A DNA stretch of 64,000 bases from Thalassotalea psychrophila (GCF_031583595.1 NZ_CP134145.1:3658001-3722000), one strand, 5' to 3'. Positions 17,400-27,394 are shown, counted from the first letter of the stretch. Translations and numbers: made by a program. Notes: a model not told the origin generated them from the letters alone.

Positions 17400-18254
17400 T
17401 TAAAATTGAGACATTTCAATTGCATCCGCCCGGACCCTAGTCCCAAACGGTTCATCTTCGATTAGGTTTTCAGTATTTGAGGCTAGGAACCAGCTTAGGT
17501 TTACTTGTTTGCTTTTTCGGGCAACATTTCTCTCTTCGTATCTAAATTGAAGATACTTAACAAAATCGTTCATTGAATCAAAGTTATACATGAAGTCATC
17601 TAAAGCAGATAATGTTTCAATAATGGAATCGTTTGGCGTAGGACCAATGTTTACATTAGCGACATCGAGTGACCACTTATGCGCAGTCTCATATAGCTTA
17701 ATAGCAAACTCAATGTCACCTTTAGAAACCCCATGACCTAATAAATTTGTGGTTATCTCGCTTAACACTTGTGCTTGCCTAATAATATTTACCGATGCCA
17801 CAGATGATAATCTGTGTTGAGACCGGTGTTCTTGTTCTTTACTTAATGTTCTTTCTTTAATGTTATTTACTTGTGCCATTTTGTCTATAGAGCTCGAGAC
17901 AAAATGCCTATAGGGCTCAGGACATTTTGTCTCTAGCCTATTAAGGAATAATTTAACCTTATTTGGGTTCAGATATATCACTCTTTCTCGGCCTCCTTTG
18001 CTATGAATGTACTTCGTTGTTCTTGATATTAACCCTTTGGCCTCAAGGTCTGATAAAGCTCTATCAACGGTTCTAACATTTATCCCTAGCTGTGCAGCAA
18101 AGCCTTTATTGCTTTTGAATATCTTATCTACGGCTTCGCTTAACGATACCAAGTCAGCAAATATCAACCTTTGGGCAAGCGGCCACTCGTTATAGGCTAG
18201 GAGCGTTTTGGGTATCCATAGACCTTTGTATTCGGTGTTTTTTTTGTTGTTCAT
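17400..18254 (-). CDS. Helix-turn-helix replication- or regulation-type island protein
   Basis: The start is placed at the ATG at 18252-18254, which has AAGG upstream, giving 284 residues. The N-terminal half is a winged-helix domain: LAQRLIFADLVSLSEAVDK, then FAAQLGINVRTVDRALSDLEAKGLISR, the pattern of HTH proteins that start plasmid or phage replication or act as regulators. The C-terminal half is helical with no known family. In satellites, such a gene upstream of the terminase subunit is often the replication initiator. The exact role is uncertain. Confidence 0.6.
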   Translation of the reverse strand: MNNKKNTEYKGLWIPKTLLAYNEWPLAQRLIFADLVSLSEAVDKIFKSNKGFAAQLGINVRTVDRALSDLEAKGLISRTTKYIHSKGGRERVIYLNPNKVKLFLNRLETKCPEPYRHFVSSSIDKMAQVNNIKERTLSKEQEHRSQHRLSSVASVNIIRQAQVLSEITTNLLGHGVSKGDIEFAIKLYETAHKWSLDVANVNIGPTPNDSIIETLSALDDFMYNFDSMNDFVKYLQFRYEERNVARKSKQVNLSWFLASNTENLIEDEPFGTRVRADAIEMSQF

Positions 18255-18366
18255 GTGAGACCTTAGATATGCAAACGATACTGCAAAGTCGAATAGGATA
18301 AGCGTTGCATCAATGGCCTTAGTGTTAGCCACTGAGCTTTGCCAGCCAATTGTATTCGAAAAAATA

Positions 18367-19179
18367 TCACTTACCTTTCGGTTCGTATATTGACGGAAAG
18401 TCTAGAAAGTCATCATGCTCTTTTCTAGCTTTGTTATATGCGGTTATAGCATCATTTTCGTTTCGGAAGCTTCCTAGGTGTTTGTCGCAAAACCTTGCAG
18501 TATAACTACCTTTTTTATTTGAGCTAACACCTGCACAGCCACTAGAATTATTTGTTTGCAATGGCCTTTTTATGTTGTTTGCCGACGGAGTAATAACTTG
18601 CAAGTTTGTAATTTTATTGTTTAAGCCGTTGCCAAAAATATGATCCACGTATAGCCCAAGAGGAATTTCACCATTAAAGTAAATCCATACAAGTTGATGC
18701 TCGGGATACTCAATACCTTTGATTTGTATATACCAATAACTATCTTTCTGTCGTCCTGTTCGAGTTCTCTTGACTGAACCATTTTTAACTTTTATCGAGT
18801 ACAATTTCCCATCGAAATACTCGAACCTGTTCCTTATTTCTGCACTAAGAAGTGGTGGGGTCGGCTTAACTTTATCAATTCGATAATCAGCGACTTCCCT
18901 AATCCTTCTTGTGTGCAGATGCTTAATCCAATCATAAATTTCATAGTTACCACACACGGCCATTTGCTGCTTACTTAATGGACCTAAAATCAATGCATAG
19001 ACGACGTCTAGCCAGCGATACTTTCGCTCTTTAATGACACAACAAAGTAATCCGTTTACACCTTTATATGCTTTAATTTCTTTGTCACTTGGTATAAGCA
19101 ATAGTGCTTTGTCTCGAAGCCTTACTGTCCCACGTAAATTCTCGACGCCGGCGTAAGTTCTTATTAGGTTTTGACTCAT
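18367..19179 (-). CDS. HNH endonuclease with AP2 DNA-binding domain
   Basis: A central HNH_3-type core is visible (EHQLVWIYFNGEIP, then YVDHIFGNGLNNKITNLQVIT). It is followed by an AP2-type DNA-binding domain near the C-terminus (GVSSNKKGSYTARFCDKHLG, then ENDAITAYNKAR). This is the layout of phage homing endonucleases. The N-terminal 100 residues are unassigned. The ATG at 19177-19179 has AAAGG at good spacing and is preferred to the one seven codons upstream. The gene is probably an island nuclease or self-spreading element. Confidence 0.8.
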   Translation of the reverse strand: MSQNLIRTYAGVENLRGTVRLRDKALLLIPSDKEIKAYKGVNGLLCCVIKERKYRWLDVVYALILGPLSKQQMAVCGNYEIYDWIKHLHTRRIREVADYRIDKVKPTPPLLSAEIRNRFEYFDGKLYSIKVKNGSVKRTRTGRQKDSYWYIQIKGIEYPEHQLVWIYFNGEIPLGLYVDHIFGNGLNNKITNLQVITPSANNIKRPLQTNNSSGCAGVSSNKKGSYTARFCDKHLGSFRNENDAITAYNKARKEHDDFLDFPSIYEPKGK

Positions 19180-19296
19180 AGATAGCCTTTTATTCGCCAT
19201 GTTCTGATGTTATTATGGCGTTGTAGTATTGAAGCGGTTAGTCATCGCATTGTATAAATAGGTCGCTGTCTGGCGGCCTTTTTGCTTTCTGATTAG

Positions 19297-19470
19297 CTAG
19301 CTAATTTGATTAGCACTTATAAAACGGTCTATTTCACCCCTTGTGATGCGGACACAGCGGCCAACTTTAAATGCTTTTAGCTTTCCTGAACGGATTAAAT
19401 TCCAAAGGTGAGTGCGGCTGATTAAAAGTTCGGCACGTGCATTTTCTAGGGTTAAAATTGATTGGTTCAT
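19297..19470 (-). CDS. AlpA/excisionase-type HTH protein
   Basis: The protein is about 57 residues. The helix-turn-helix LTLENARAELLISRTHLWNLI followed by SGKLKAFKVGRCVRITRGEI is the MerR-like fold of AlpA and excisionase proteins. These bend DNA at att sites or switch on integrase and excision genes. The start is set at the second ATG of a tandem pair, five bases after GAGG. It lies between the integrase unit and the HNH gene, as in P4-like satellites. Confidence 0.75.
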   Translation of the reverse strand: MNQSILTLENARAELLISRTHLWNLIRSGKLKAFKVGRCVRITRGEIDRFISANQIS

Positions 19471-19579
19471 CATGGCCTCATGTTGTTTGTATTTGTACAC
19501 TGAGGGCATTATGAGGGGGTAAATTGATAAGATAAATTCAATTTTTTGAGTTTAATTGAGCCGCTATTGTCCTCTTACT

Positions 19580-20149
19580 TTATTCAGTTGATTTTCGTTT
19601 ATGTTCAAAGTAAAGAATATGATTATGCATGTTTTGTATAGATGTTAACTCTCGTATGGCTGCTGGTTTACCCTCCGCCACTACCAAGGCCATCAAGCAG
19701 TTAATATCGTTTTGGATCTGTTGAACGCCATTACGTTTTATATATTTTTGGTACTCTAATCGCACGGTATCAACTGAACGATGATCTTCATTGGCTACTA
19801 ACTCCCAAGCTTCCTTTTCCATCATCCCACTTGAGATTAAACGCATACATTTAAAGACTCTTCTGAGTACGTCAGGCTTAGCCTTGTTACCAGCTTTCTT
19901 TGATGGATTAATAAATGGCGCTGTTCTTTTCTTTCTTATTAGCTCTTGGCTAGCTTCCATTACAGCGTGGGCATATGCCTTTCCTGCTTCAAGAGGTAAG
20001 TTACCTTTCGCTAACAACGCAGTTGCAAAACTGAAAGAATCATCAGGAAAGAACTCGTCCAGGTTTGGTGACTCATAGTTAAAGGTCAAGGTAGCCCAAT
20101 GTTTTAGGTACATAGATTTCTCTCGATCACAGCCTTTAAATTGCTTCAT
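19580..20149 (-). CDS. Hypothetical protein coupled to the integrase
   Basis: This 189-residue soluble protein has no family I recognise. Its ATG shares a base with the integrase stop (TAATG), so it is probably translated together with the integrase. It is rich in charged helices (KAGKAYAHAVMEASQELIRKK-like stretch, then CMRLISSGMMEKEAWELV). The tight coupling suggests a role in recombination or its control. Confidence 0.65.
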   Translation of the reverse strand: MKQFKGCDREKSMYLKHWATLTFNYESPNLDEFFPDDSFSFATALLAKGNLPLEAGKAYAHAVMEASQELIRKKRTAPFINPSKKAGNKAKPDVLRRVFKCMRLISSGMMEKEAWELVANEDHRSVDTVRLEYQKYIKRNGVQQIQNDINCLMALVVAEGKPAAIRELTSIQNMHNHILYFEHKRKSTE

Positions 20150-21423
20150 TATGCCAACGCCAACATAGGTACTACGTTCTTAACAGCTTTAAGTGTATCA
20201 AGATAATCACACCATACTTGCAGCCATTCCTTACATTCAGCCTCGTAAGTGTAAAGATCGTATACACCCTGTACGCCACCTTTGGTGTGGCCCAATATAG
20301 CTTCGGCAATATCGCTAGGGCATTTCAATTTAGATAAGCTGGTGCGAACGGTTCTTCGTAAGTCATGCGGTGTCCACCGATTAATCTTTAGGTCGGTTCC
20401 ATCTTTGCGCATTCTCCACATTTGCTCAGTGATTTTCTTTTGCTCCACTGGCTTCCCTAGCCTTTGGGTAAAGACATACTCACTACTTCCTTTATCTATG
20501 CCTTTTAAAAATTGGATAGCTTGCGTAGATAGCTGAACAGATCGCTCAACACCTGTTTTGGTTTCAGCTAGATGCCAAATACCTTTATCATAATCAAGTG
20601 ATGACCATTTCAAAGTACAGGCTTCACCAGTACGACAGCCTGTTAGCAACGTCATCATCAACACACCTTTTTGTCCTTTAGTAAATTTGGAGTCTGGTAG
20701 CCAATTAAGCAGCGTGGATAATTCACCATCATTCAGCACTCTTTTTCCCCGAGTGTTTGTTAGCTTAACCTTTTGTAACTTAAAGTTTGATTTCGCCTGT
20801 AAGCAAGGATTAACAAAGTCATCATCAAACAATCCCTTACCCATGGAGTAGTTGTAAGCGGCTAAAAACTCTCTTAAGACATTACCTGCTTGTACGCTTG
20901 CACCTCGTTCAACAATGGCATCGATCATGTTGTATGCCATTCGGTGAGTTACATCGGCAGCAGGGAGATGTCCAAGAACAGCAACGGCATCATTATTCAA
21001 CGTTCTTCGTGTTTCATCAGCACCTTTTGTAGTTCGCTTCTTCTCAACATGGCGCGTTAAGTAAAGCTCGCACATTTGCTCGACTGTAAAAGCAAGCTTG
21101 GCTTTCTCTTCCTGTTCAGCCTTTCTTTGTGCCCGTTGTTTCTTTCTTTCTTCTAACGGGTCTTTATTTTCAACGGTGCGAAGCTTCTTCTTTTCAGCAA
21201 GTAGCATTCTTGCTTCTTTCAAATCAACAGACGGGTAATTACCAAGCTTTATTTGTTTTAGTTTACTGTCCATTCGGTAGCGATAAGTCCAAGATTTAGA
21301 GCCTGACTTGTTCACAATAATGCGTAATCCACCATTAGGAGGGGTGTCAGATAAAAAGCCTGATTTTACGTTTTTAACAGCGAGCGCTGATAATGGTTTT
21401 CTGTTAGTATTGTTTTCGGCCAT
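20149..21423 (-). CDS. Tyrosine integrase of the mutS island
   Basis: The 424-residue P4-family recombinase has an N-terminal arm-binding DUF4102 domain (GLRIIVNKSGSKSWTYRYR, LGNYPSVDLKEAR). A SAM-like core-binding domain follows at about 110-210. The catalytic domain shows the active-site arginine in LLTGCRTGEA, HDLRRT with the second arginine, LGHTKGG, and the tyrosine nucleophile in VYDLYTY. It lies at the right end of the island, transcribed away from mutS, with three CCTAYACTA repeats just upstream. It is expected to recombine the att site inside mutS. Confidence 0.93.
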   Translation of the reverse strand: MAENNTNRKPLSALAVKNVKSGFLSDTPPNGGLRIIVNKSGSKSWTYRYRMDSKLKQIKLGNYPSVDLKEARMLLAEKKKLRTVENKDPLEERKKQRAQRKAEQEEKAKLAFTVEQMCELYLTRHVEKKRTTKGADETRRTLNNDAVAVLGHLPAADVTHRMAYNMIDAIVERGASVQAGNVLREFLAAYNYSMGKGLFDDDFVNPCLQAKSNFKLQKVKLTNTRGKRVLNDGELSTLLNWLPDSKFTKGQKGVLMMTLLTGCRTGEACTLKWSSLDYDKGIWHLAETKTGVERSVQLSTQAIQFLKGIDKGSSEYVFTQRLGKPVEQKKITEQMWRMRKDGTDLKINRWTPHDLRRTVRTSLSKLKCPSDIAEAILGHTKGGVQGVYDLYTYEAECKEWLQVWCDYLDTLKAVKNVVPMLALA

Positions 21424-21487
21424 GAGATTACTTACCTTAATCTGTGGTTTAGGTTTAGGAGTGTTACAGCACTCCTTAACCGACCAA

Positions 21488-21537
21488 CCTATACTAGCAC
21501 CAAATACAAACCTACACTAGCACCTACACTAAAAAAA
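21488..21537 (+). repeat. Three CCTAYACTA repeats, possible integrase arm sites
   Basis: CCTATACTAGCACC (21488), CCTACACTAGCACC (21511) and CCTACACTAAAAAAA (21523) lie in the same orientation between the integrase start and mutS, and a fourth copy is at the left island end (7221). Repeats near both ends suit arm-type integrase binding. They also overlap the region that must now drive mutS and integrase transcription, so they may link the two. Confidence 0.6.
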
Positions 21538-21641
21538 GTTTATTTGCGTGAACGTTGGTGAACAAAGAAAAACAAAGAAAAACAAAAAGACAAGTGACAA
21601 ATACGGGCACACCCTACAAAAATAAAGAGCTGAGCAACCTA

Positions 21642-24224
21642 GTGACCAATAAAAATCTAGTACAAAATGAAATAGACTTCCCAAATCACACCCCGATGAT
21701 GCGCCAATATTTAAAAATCAAATCAGAATTTAAACATATTTTAGTGTTTTATCGAATGGGCGACTTTTATGAGTTGTTTTTTGATGATGCTAAAAAAGCC
21801 TCCGAACTATTAGATATATCCCTCACCGCCCGTGGCAAAACTGGCGGTAATGCGATTCCTATGGCTGGTGTGCCTTATCATGCTGTTGAGAATTATCTTG
21901 CCAGATTAGTACATATGGGAGAGTCGGTGGCTCTCTGCGAACAAATTGGTGATCCCGCTACAAGCAAAGGACCCGTTGAACGCAAAGTTGTACGAATAGT
22001 TACACCTGGTACTATCTCTGATGAAGCATTATTAGAAGACAAACAAGATAACTTGCTTGTTTCTATTTTTGCAATGCAAGAAAAGTTTGGTATTGCATAC
22101 CTAGATATGAGTAGTGGCCGATTTGTAGTATGCCAACCCAATAGTGAAGAGCAATTACAAGCTGAGTTACAACGTCTAGCTCCGGCAGAGTTACTTTATC
22201 CTGAATCTTTTGAATACCTTGATTTAATTGAACACATCAAAGGCAAGAGACGCCGTCCTGACTGGGAGTATGATTTAGATACTGCGGTTAAAATATTAAA
22301 TAAACAGTTTGGAACCAAAGAACTCGTTGGCTTTGGCGTTGATGATTATCATTATGGCTTAGCTGCAGCGGGCTGTTTATTACAATATGTTAAAGATACT
22401 CAACGCAGCGAATTACCGCACATCAGAAGTATTAAAGCGGAAGCTTATGCCCAAGGAGTAATTTTAGATTCAGCAACTCGTAAAAATTTAGAGCTAACGC
22501 AAAATCTTTCTGGCGGAATTGATAACACCTTGGCTTCAGTTCTTGATAAAACTGCGTCGCCAATGGGATCTAGGCTATTAAAGCGCTGGTTGCATTTTCC
22601 ACTAAGGAACATTGAAGCATTAGAAGATCGTCAAAATGCGATTTCTGCAATTATTACTGAAGATATGCAAGGAGATGTTTTTGATACCATTAAGGGCATT
22701 GGTGATATTGAACGGATTATTGCTCGTATTGCCCTTAGAAGTGCCAGACCAAGGGATTTTGCCCGTTTACGTAACGCGTTAGGTTTGTTACCAGAGCTTA
22801 ATCAATTGTTATTGTTAAATTCTCAGCCTTATATGCAACAACTAGCAAAAGTAAGCCGCCCTATTCCGCAATTACATCAATTGTTAGCCAACGCTATTAT
22901 TGATAACCCTCCGGTACTTATTAGAGATGGTGGAGTGTTAGCTCCTGGTTACAATAGTGAATTGGATGAGCTTAGAAACTTAAGCCAAGGTGCGAGCAAT
23001 TTTTTAGCTGAATTGGAACAACGAGAACGTGAAAAAACAGGCATAAGCACACTAAAAGTTGGTTACAACAGAGTTCATGGTTTTTATATTGAGATCAGCC
23101 GTAGAGAGTCTAATGAGGTGCCTGTTGAATACATCCGCAGGCAGACCCTTAAAAATAATGAACGCTTTATTACTGAAGAGTTAAAATCTCATGAAGAGAA
23201 AGTCCTTACCGCACAAAGCCGCTACCTTGCTTTAGAAAAACGTTTATATGATGAGTTGTTTGATCAACTTGCACCGTTTATTGAGCAATTACAAAAGTGC
23301 TCTGAAGCTGTTGCTAGTCTTGACGTTTTGAATAACTTTGCCGAACGAGCATTAACGTTAAATTATAATAAGCCGGCTTTAAGTAAAAAACCTGGTATAC
23401 ATATTAATGCAGGTCGTCATCCAGTTGTCGAGCAAGTCACAAAAGACGCTTTTATCGCCAATCCAGTAGAATTGTCTGAACATCGAAAAATGTTGATTAT
23501 CACCGGTCCTAATATGGGCGGTAAATCAACTTACATGAGACAAACAGCTCTTATTACACTATTAGCTCATGTTGGTAGTTATGTTCCAGCAGACAGTGCC
23601 GAAATAGGACTGGTCGATAGAATTTTCACTCGTATAGGTGCTTCTGATGATTTAGCTAGTGGCCGCTCAACATTCATGGTAGAAATGACCGAAACGGCTA
23701 ATATCCTACATAATGCTACTGAACAGTCATTAGTGTTACTTGATGAGATAGGTCGCGGCACAAGCACTTATGATGGATTATCATTGGCTTGGGCCTGCGC
23801 AGAATACTTAGCGATAAACAGCAAAGCATTTACCTTATTTGCCAGTCATTATTTTGAACTTACCGAGTTAGCTGAACAACTAGACACACTGGCGAATATT
23901 CATCTTGATGCAATGGAGCATGATGACACAATTATTTTCATGCATGCTGTACAAGAAGGTGCAGCCAGTAAGAGTTTCGGTTTACAAGTAGCGCAACTAG
24001 CAGGTGTACCTAAAACAGTGATTAAACGAGCAAAACAACGCCTGCAGGAGCTTGAATTGCAAGCACCTGCAACTGTGATAACAAATCAGCAAGCGATTGA
24101 GTTACAACAAGGTATGTTTGTTGAGGAACATCCAATGATTAAGCAATTAAAAGCACTTAACATTGATGATATTACGCCAAGACAAGCGATGGAATTGTTA
24201 TTCGAGTTGAAAAATAAAGTATAA
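21642..24224 (+). CDS. mutS: DNA mismatch repair protein MutS with island-supplied N-terminus
   Basis: MutS recognises mismatches and starts repair with MutL. All domains are intact: mismatch-binding domain with [11 protein letters not shown], connector and lever regions, Walker [10 protein letters not shown], Walker [17 protein letters not shown] and [10 protein letters not shown]. Codons upstream of NHTPMMRQ come from the island, not from native mutS. No in-frame ATG exists before MMRQ. Candidate starts are TTG 21555, GTG 21558, 21594 or 21642. The last gives [20 protein letters not shown] and 860 residues, close to the family norm, but none has a good ribosome site. The native start is stranded at 7111. 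Confidence 0.93.
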   Translation: MTNKNLVQNEIDFPNHTPMMRQYLKIKSEFKHILVFYRMGDFYELFFDDAKKASELLDISLTARGKTGGNAIPMAGVPYHAVENYLARLVHMGESVALCEQIGDPATSKGPVERKVVRIVTPGTISDEALLEDKQDNLLVSIFAMQEKFGIAYLDMSSGRFVVCQPNSEEQLQAELQRLAPAELLYPESFEYLDLIEHIKGKRRRPDWEYDLDTAVKILNKQFGTKELVGFGVDDYHYGLAAAGCLLQYVKDTQRSELPHIRSIKAEAYAQGVILDSATRKNLELTQNLSGGIDNTLASVLDKTASPMGSRLLKRWLHFPLRNIEALEDRQNAISAIITEDMQGDVFDTIKGIGDIERIIARIALRSARPRDFARLRNALGLLPELNQLLLLNSQPYMQQLAKVSRPIPQLHQLLANAIIDNPPVLIRDGGVLAPGYNSELDELRNLSQGASNFLAELEQREREKTGISTLKVGYNRVHGFYIEISRRESNEVPVEYIRRQTLKNNERFITEELKSHEEKVLTAQSRYLALEKRLYDELFDQLAPFIEQLQKCSEAVASLDVLNNFAERALTLNYNKPALSKKPGIHINAGRHPVVEQVTKDAFIANPVELSEHRKMLIITGPNMGGKSTYMRQTALITLLAHVGSYVPADSAEIGLVDRIFTRIGASDDLASGRSTFMVEMTETANILHNATEQSLVLLDEIGRGTSTYDGLSLAWACAEYLAINSKAFTLFASHYFELTELAEQLDTLANIHLDAMEHDDTIIFMHAVQEGAASKSFGLQVAQLAGVPKTVIKRAKQRLQELELQAPATVITNQQAIELQQGMFVEEHPMIKQLKALNIDDITPRQAMELLFELKNKV
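21682..21706 (+). repeat. Right attachment site of the island, inside mutS
   Basis: This is the partner of 7136-7160, with 22 of 25 identical bases and the common core CCGATGATGCG at 21693-21703. It lies within the codons for NHTPMMR, so recombination between the two sites would restore a native-type mutS start. Confidence 0.75.
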
Positions 24225-24243
24225 TTCTGTTTCGTAAATAAAG

Positions 24244-24271
24244 AAGCCAACTTTTATAAAGTTGGCTTTTA
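24244..24271. terminator. Bidirectional terminator between mutS and rpoS
   Basis: AAGCCAAC and GTTGGCTT form a stem that includes the ACTTT/AAAGT extension. There is a T run to the right and an A run to the left. It sits between the convergent mutS and rpoS genes and can end both transcripts. Confidence 0.85.
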
Positions 24272-24295
24272 TTATGAATATAACGTAGTGGTTTA

Positions 24296-25222
24296 TTAGG
24301 CCTGGAATAACGCTTCAATCGATAGGTTTTGGGTAGATAATATATCGCGTAAGCGCTTTAACGCTTCTACTTGAATTTGTCTAACTCGTTCACGGGTCAA
24401 ACCAATTTCATGGCCTACATCTTCAAGTGTTGCCGGTTCATAACCCATTAAACCAAAACGCCTTGCTAACACTTCACGTTGTTTTGAATTTAATTCGTTT
24501 AACCAATGCACAATATTTTGCTTAATATCGTTATCTTGTAAGTCAGATTCTGGACCTTGGCTTTTTTCATCAGCAATAACATCTAATAACGCTTTATCTG
24601 ATTCACCACCAAATGGTGTATCAACAGAAGTAATACGCTCATTAAGTTTCAGCATTTTACTCACGTCAGCTACAGGTACGTCTAATTTTGTTGCTATTTC
24701 TTCAGCTGTAGGTTCATGATCAAGCTTTTGAATAAGTTCACGTGCAGCACGCAAATATACATTAAGTTCTTTAACTACATGAATAGGTAGGCGAATGGTA
24801 CGGGTTTGATTCATGATAGCCCGTTCAATTGTTTGACGGATCCACCAAGTTGCATAGGTAGAGAAACGGAAACCACGTTCAGGGTCAAATTTTTCAACCG
24901 CGCGAATCAGTCCTAGGTTACCTTCTTCGATTAAATCTAATAATGGCAGGCCGCGATTATTGTATCTTCGTGCAATCTTAACAACCAGTCTCAGGTTACT
25001 TTCTATCATTCGTGCTCTAGATGCCTCGCAACCTTTCAGCGCTTTACGCGAAAAATATACTTCTTCTTTAGCAGTTAAAAGGGGTGAAGAGCCAATCTCA
25101 CCTAGATACATTTGTGTGGCATCTAAATTTGATGAAGATTCTTCTACAGTTTTTTTTCCATTTTTTTCACTGTCTGCAGATACTTTTGATGCTACAACTG
25201 CAGGTTCTTTAACTTTTACCAT
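24296..25222 (-). CDS. rpoS: RNA polymerase sigma factor RpoS
   Basis: This is the stationary-phase and general stress sigma factor, 308 residues. Region 1.2 starts at [11 protein letters not shown]. Region 2 has [34 protein letters not shown], and region 4 ends in [35 protein letters not shown] sequence with the HTH. The gene lies downstream of nlpD on the same strand, where the main rpoS promoter lies within nlpD in relatives. The close relative RpoD is excluded because the long RpoD N-terminal and non-conserved regions are absent. Confidence 0.96.
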   Translation of the reverse strand: MVKVKEPAVVASKVSADSEKNGKKTVEESSSNLDATQMYLGEIGSSPLLTAKEEVYFSRKALKGCEASRARMIESNLRLVVKIARRYNNRGLPLLDLIEEGNLGLIRAVEKFDPERGFRFSTYATWWIRQTIERAIMNQTRTIRLPIHVVKELNVYLRAARELIQKLDHEPTAEEIATKLDVPVADVSKMLKLNERITSVDTPFGGESDKALLDVIADEKSQGPESDLQDNDIKQNIVHWLNELNSKQREVLARRFGLMGYEPATLEDVGHEIGLTRERVRQIQVEALKRLRDILSTQNLSIEALFQA

Positions 25223-25291
25223 TGATATCTCCCAATACTAACCGGTTTTATTATTACACTTTCACTTTTTCACTCGCCTCTTATTAGCTGA

Positions 25292-26146
25292 TTATTTATT
25301 TCTCGGTAAATACCGTTGTGGATTTACCGACTTGCCCCTAAATCGAATCTCAAAGTGCAACATGGTTTTATCGGTACCAGTGTTGCCCATTGTTGCTATT
25401 ACGGTTCCTGCTTTAATGGTTTGTTGTTCTTTAACCCGCAGTGTATCGTTATGAGCATATGCACTTAGATAGTCATCATTGTGCTTTATTATTATTAGAT
25501 TGCCATAACCTCGTAACGCATTTCCCGCATAAACAATAAGCCCATCGGCAGCGGCTTTTATAGGTTTCCCTTTATTACCGCTAATGTCGATCCCCTTATT
25601 GCCCTGTGGGGAATTTGAAAAACTTGATATTACTCGACCATTTACAGGCCATATCCAGCGCTTCACTTTCTGAGTGAGGGAAGGTACTTTTACATCAGTG
25701 AAATTCCCAGCACTAGATTCACCATACTCTTGTGTTTTTTGATTTGCAACAACTTTTAGACTACTTTTTTGCTCTTTTTGACTAGTTTTAACATTTGATT
25801 TACTTGTGGTTGAGCTTGAGCTAGTGGTTTTATGCACTTTTCCCTGTAATTTTAATATTTGCCCTGGATAAATTTTATAGGGAGCAGGCAAGCGATTTAG
25901 TTGCGCTATTGTTCTTACATCTTTACCTGAACGCCAAGCAATCGAATACAAAGTTTCTCCAGATTTAACTTTGTGTTGATTGCCGGTCAAAGTATTTTTA
26001 TTGGTTGGTGTTGTTACTAAAGAGCCTGAAAGGTTCACAACAGGAGCTGGTCTCGTTCTATCGGCACAGCTGAGCAACATTGTCATGGTTGATAATACCA
26101 TGAACAATAAATATATCCTTTTGCTCTTTAAGTTAAAGTATCCCAT
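25292..26146 (-). CDS. nlpD: NlpD-type lipoprotein, amidase activator
   Basis: The 284-residue protein has a lipoprotein signal ending TMLLSC, a LysM peptidoglycan-binding domain (about 57-100, VKSGETLYSIAWRSGKDVRTI), a serine/threonine-rich linker and a C-terminal LytM/M23 domain (about 165-280). The metal ligands are degenerate: NKGIDIS lacks the first histidine and MLHFEIR has one histidine where HxH is needed. It is therefore probably not a peptidase but an activator of a cell-separation amidase, as for NlpD in E. coli. It lies just upstream of rpoS, as is usual. Confidence 0.92.
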   Translation of the reverse strand: MGYFNLKSKRIYLLFMVLSTMTMLLSCADRTRPAPVVNLSGSLVTTPTNKNTLTGNQHKVKSGETLYSIAWRSGKDVRTIAQLNRLPAPYKIYPGQILKLQGKVHKTTSSSSTTSKSNVKTSQKEQKSSLKVVANQKTQEYGESSAGNFTDVKVPSLTQKVKRWIWPVNGRVISSFSNSPQGNKGIDISGNKGKPIKAAADGLIVYAGNALRGYGNLIIIKHNDDYLSAYAHNDTLRVKEQQTIKAGTVIATMGNTGTDKTMLHFEIRFRGKSVNPQRYLPRNK

Positions 26147-26162
26147 TGAAAACTAATATTTT

Positions 26163-26741
26163 TTAATTAATAACAAAGTATAATGCGACGATTAGAAACA
26201 CAATAACCCAACCAATCAAATCGACGCTTTCTCTTATCTTAATCTCCATTGGCTTGCCACCCGCTTTGATCAAACCAGCAACTAAAAAGAAGCGTAAACC
26301 TCTGCCAACGGTTGACGCAATTAAAAACGGAATAAACAACATTTGCAGGAAACCTGCGCTTAAAGTAAAAACTTTATAAGGGATCGGTGAAAAGCCAGCA
26401 ATAAATACCACCCAAACCCCATATTCTTTAAACCAATCCATCGCATGGTTAAATTTATCCATGTAATTAAAGTCAATTAAAATTGGTTGAATAAGCGGTT
26501 CAAACAATAGATAACCTAGTAAATATCCGACTACACCACCAATTACCGATGAAACGGTTGTAAGTGTTGCTAATTTCCATGCTCTTTCTGGCTTAGACAG
26601 CACCATAGGGGCAAGTAACACGTCAGGAGGAATTGGAAAAAACACAGATTCAGCAAAGGTTAATATTGCAAGGATGGCTGGCGCGAATTTATGCTCGGCC
26701 CAACGCATGGTCCAATTATACAACGGTGTAAAAATCTTCAT
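26163..26741 (-). CDS. yqaA: YqaA/DedA-family inner-membrane protein
   Basis: The 192-residue protein has several membrane segments and a VTT/DedA-type core: [60 protein letters not shown]. This family includes lipid flippases and transporters of the inner membrane; the substrate of this member is not known. Its ATG overlaps the pcm stop as ATGA, showing translational coupling in a surE-pcm-yqaA unit. Confidence 0.85.
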   Translation of the reverse strand: MKIFTPLYNWTMRWAEHKFAPAILAILTFAESVFFPIPPDVLLAPMVLSKPERAWKLATLTTVSSVIGGVVGYLLGYLLFEPLIQPILIDFNYMDKFNHAMDWFKEYGVWVVFIAGFSPIPYKVFTLSAGFLQMLFIPFLIASTVGRGLRFFLVAGLIKAGGKPMEIKIRESVDLIGWVIVFLIVALYFVIN

Positions 26742-27394
26742 AACAAATCGCCTGGAACAAGAGGAACAAATTTTACCGCTTCAATTCTTTGTTTAATAAA
26801 GTTATCACCTTGCCTAGTGATTAGTTTTAATACCTGAGCTTGCTCTCCCACAGGAATGATTAGCTTACCACCATCGCTCAATTGGTTGAGCAACTCTGTT
26901 GGTATTTCACTGGCGGCAGCGGTAACAATAATCGCTTTATAAGGACCCTTACTTGCCCAGCCTTTCCAACCATCACCATGTTTCATTGACACATTGTGTA
27001 AATCAATTTTTTGCAAACGACGCTTTGCCTGCCATTGTAATGTTTTTATGCGTTCAACCGAATAAACTTTGCCGAACAATTGTGCCAAAATCGATGTTTG
27101 ATAACCTGATCCTGTACCTATTTCTAATACATTTTCATTACCTTGCTGCTCTAAAATAAGCTCGGTCATTTTGGCAACAATATAAGGTTGTGAAATAGTT
27201 TGCCCTTGCCCAATAGGCAATGCAGTATTGTCATAAGCCTTATGGGCTAATATTTCAGGTACAAATATATGTCTTGGACTATTCGCAATAGCATGAAGTA
27301 CAGCGTTATTTCGTATGCCAGAATTGTATAATTGCTGAGCGAGAATCTCACCGCTACGTTGAGATTTACCGCTAATTCGTTGTGTCATATTCAT
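26738..27394 (-). CDS. pcm: Protein-L-isoaspartate O-methyltransferase
   Basis: Pcm repairs isoaspartate damage in ageing proteins using S-adenosylmethionine. The 218-residue protein shows [34 protein letters not shown] and the methyltransferase motif [15 protein letters not shown], later [11 protein letters not shown]. Its start overlaps the surE stop as ATGA, and its own stop overlaps the yqaA start the same way. Grouping with surE and rpoS is the conserved stationary-phase survival cluster. Confidence 0.96.
   Translation of the reverse strand: MNMTQRISGKSQRSGEILAQQLYNSGIRNNAVLHAIANSPRHIFVPEILAHKAYDNTALPIGQGQTISQPYIVAKMTELILEQQGNENVLEIGTGSGYQTSILAQLFGKVYSVERIKTLQWQAKRRLQKIDLHNVSMKHGDGWKGWASKGPYKAIIVTAAASEIPTELLNQLSDGGKLIIPVGEQAQVLKLITRQGDNFIKQRIEAVKFVPLVPGDLL

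Larger units (their letters stand above)
7147..21692. mobile_element. Genomic island integrated in the 5' end of mutS
   Basis: The island is bounded by the split mutS sequences and has a tyrosine recombinase at its right end, transcribed away from mutS. It carries an excisionase-type HTH protein, HNH/AP2, HTH and terminase-small-subunit-like genes, an attC-separated cassette-like array, a probable type IV restriction enzyme, a DUF1254 lipoprotein and envelope proteins. No capsid, tail or conjugation genes are present, so it looks like a satellite or integrative island, not a complete prophage. Repeats of CCTACACTA occur near both ends. Size is about 14.5 kb. Confidence 0.85.

Noticed and set aside
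7147..21692. Calling the island a complete prophage
   Set aside because: No capsid, portal, tail, large terminase or lysis genes are present; only satellite-type genes are seen.
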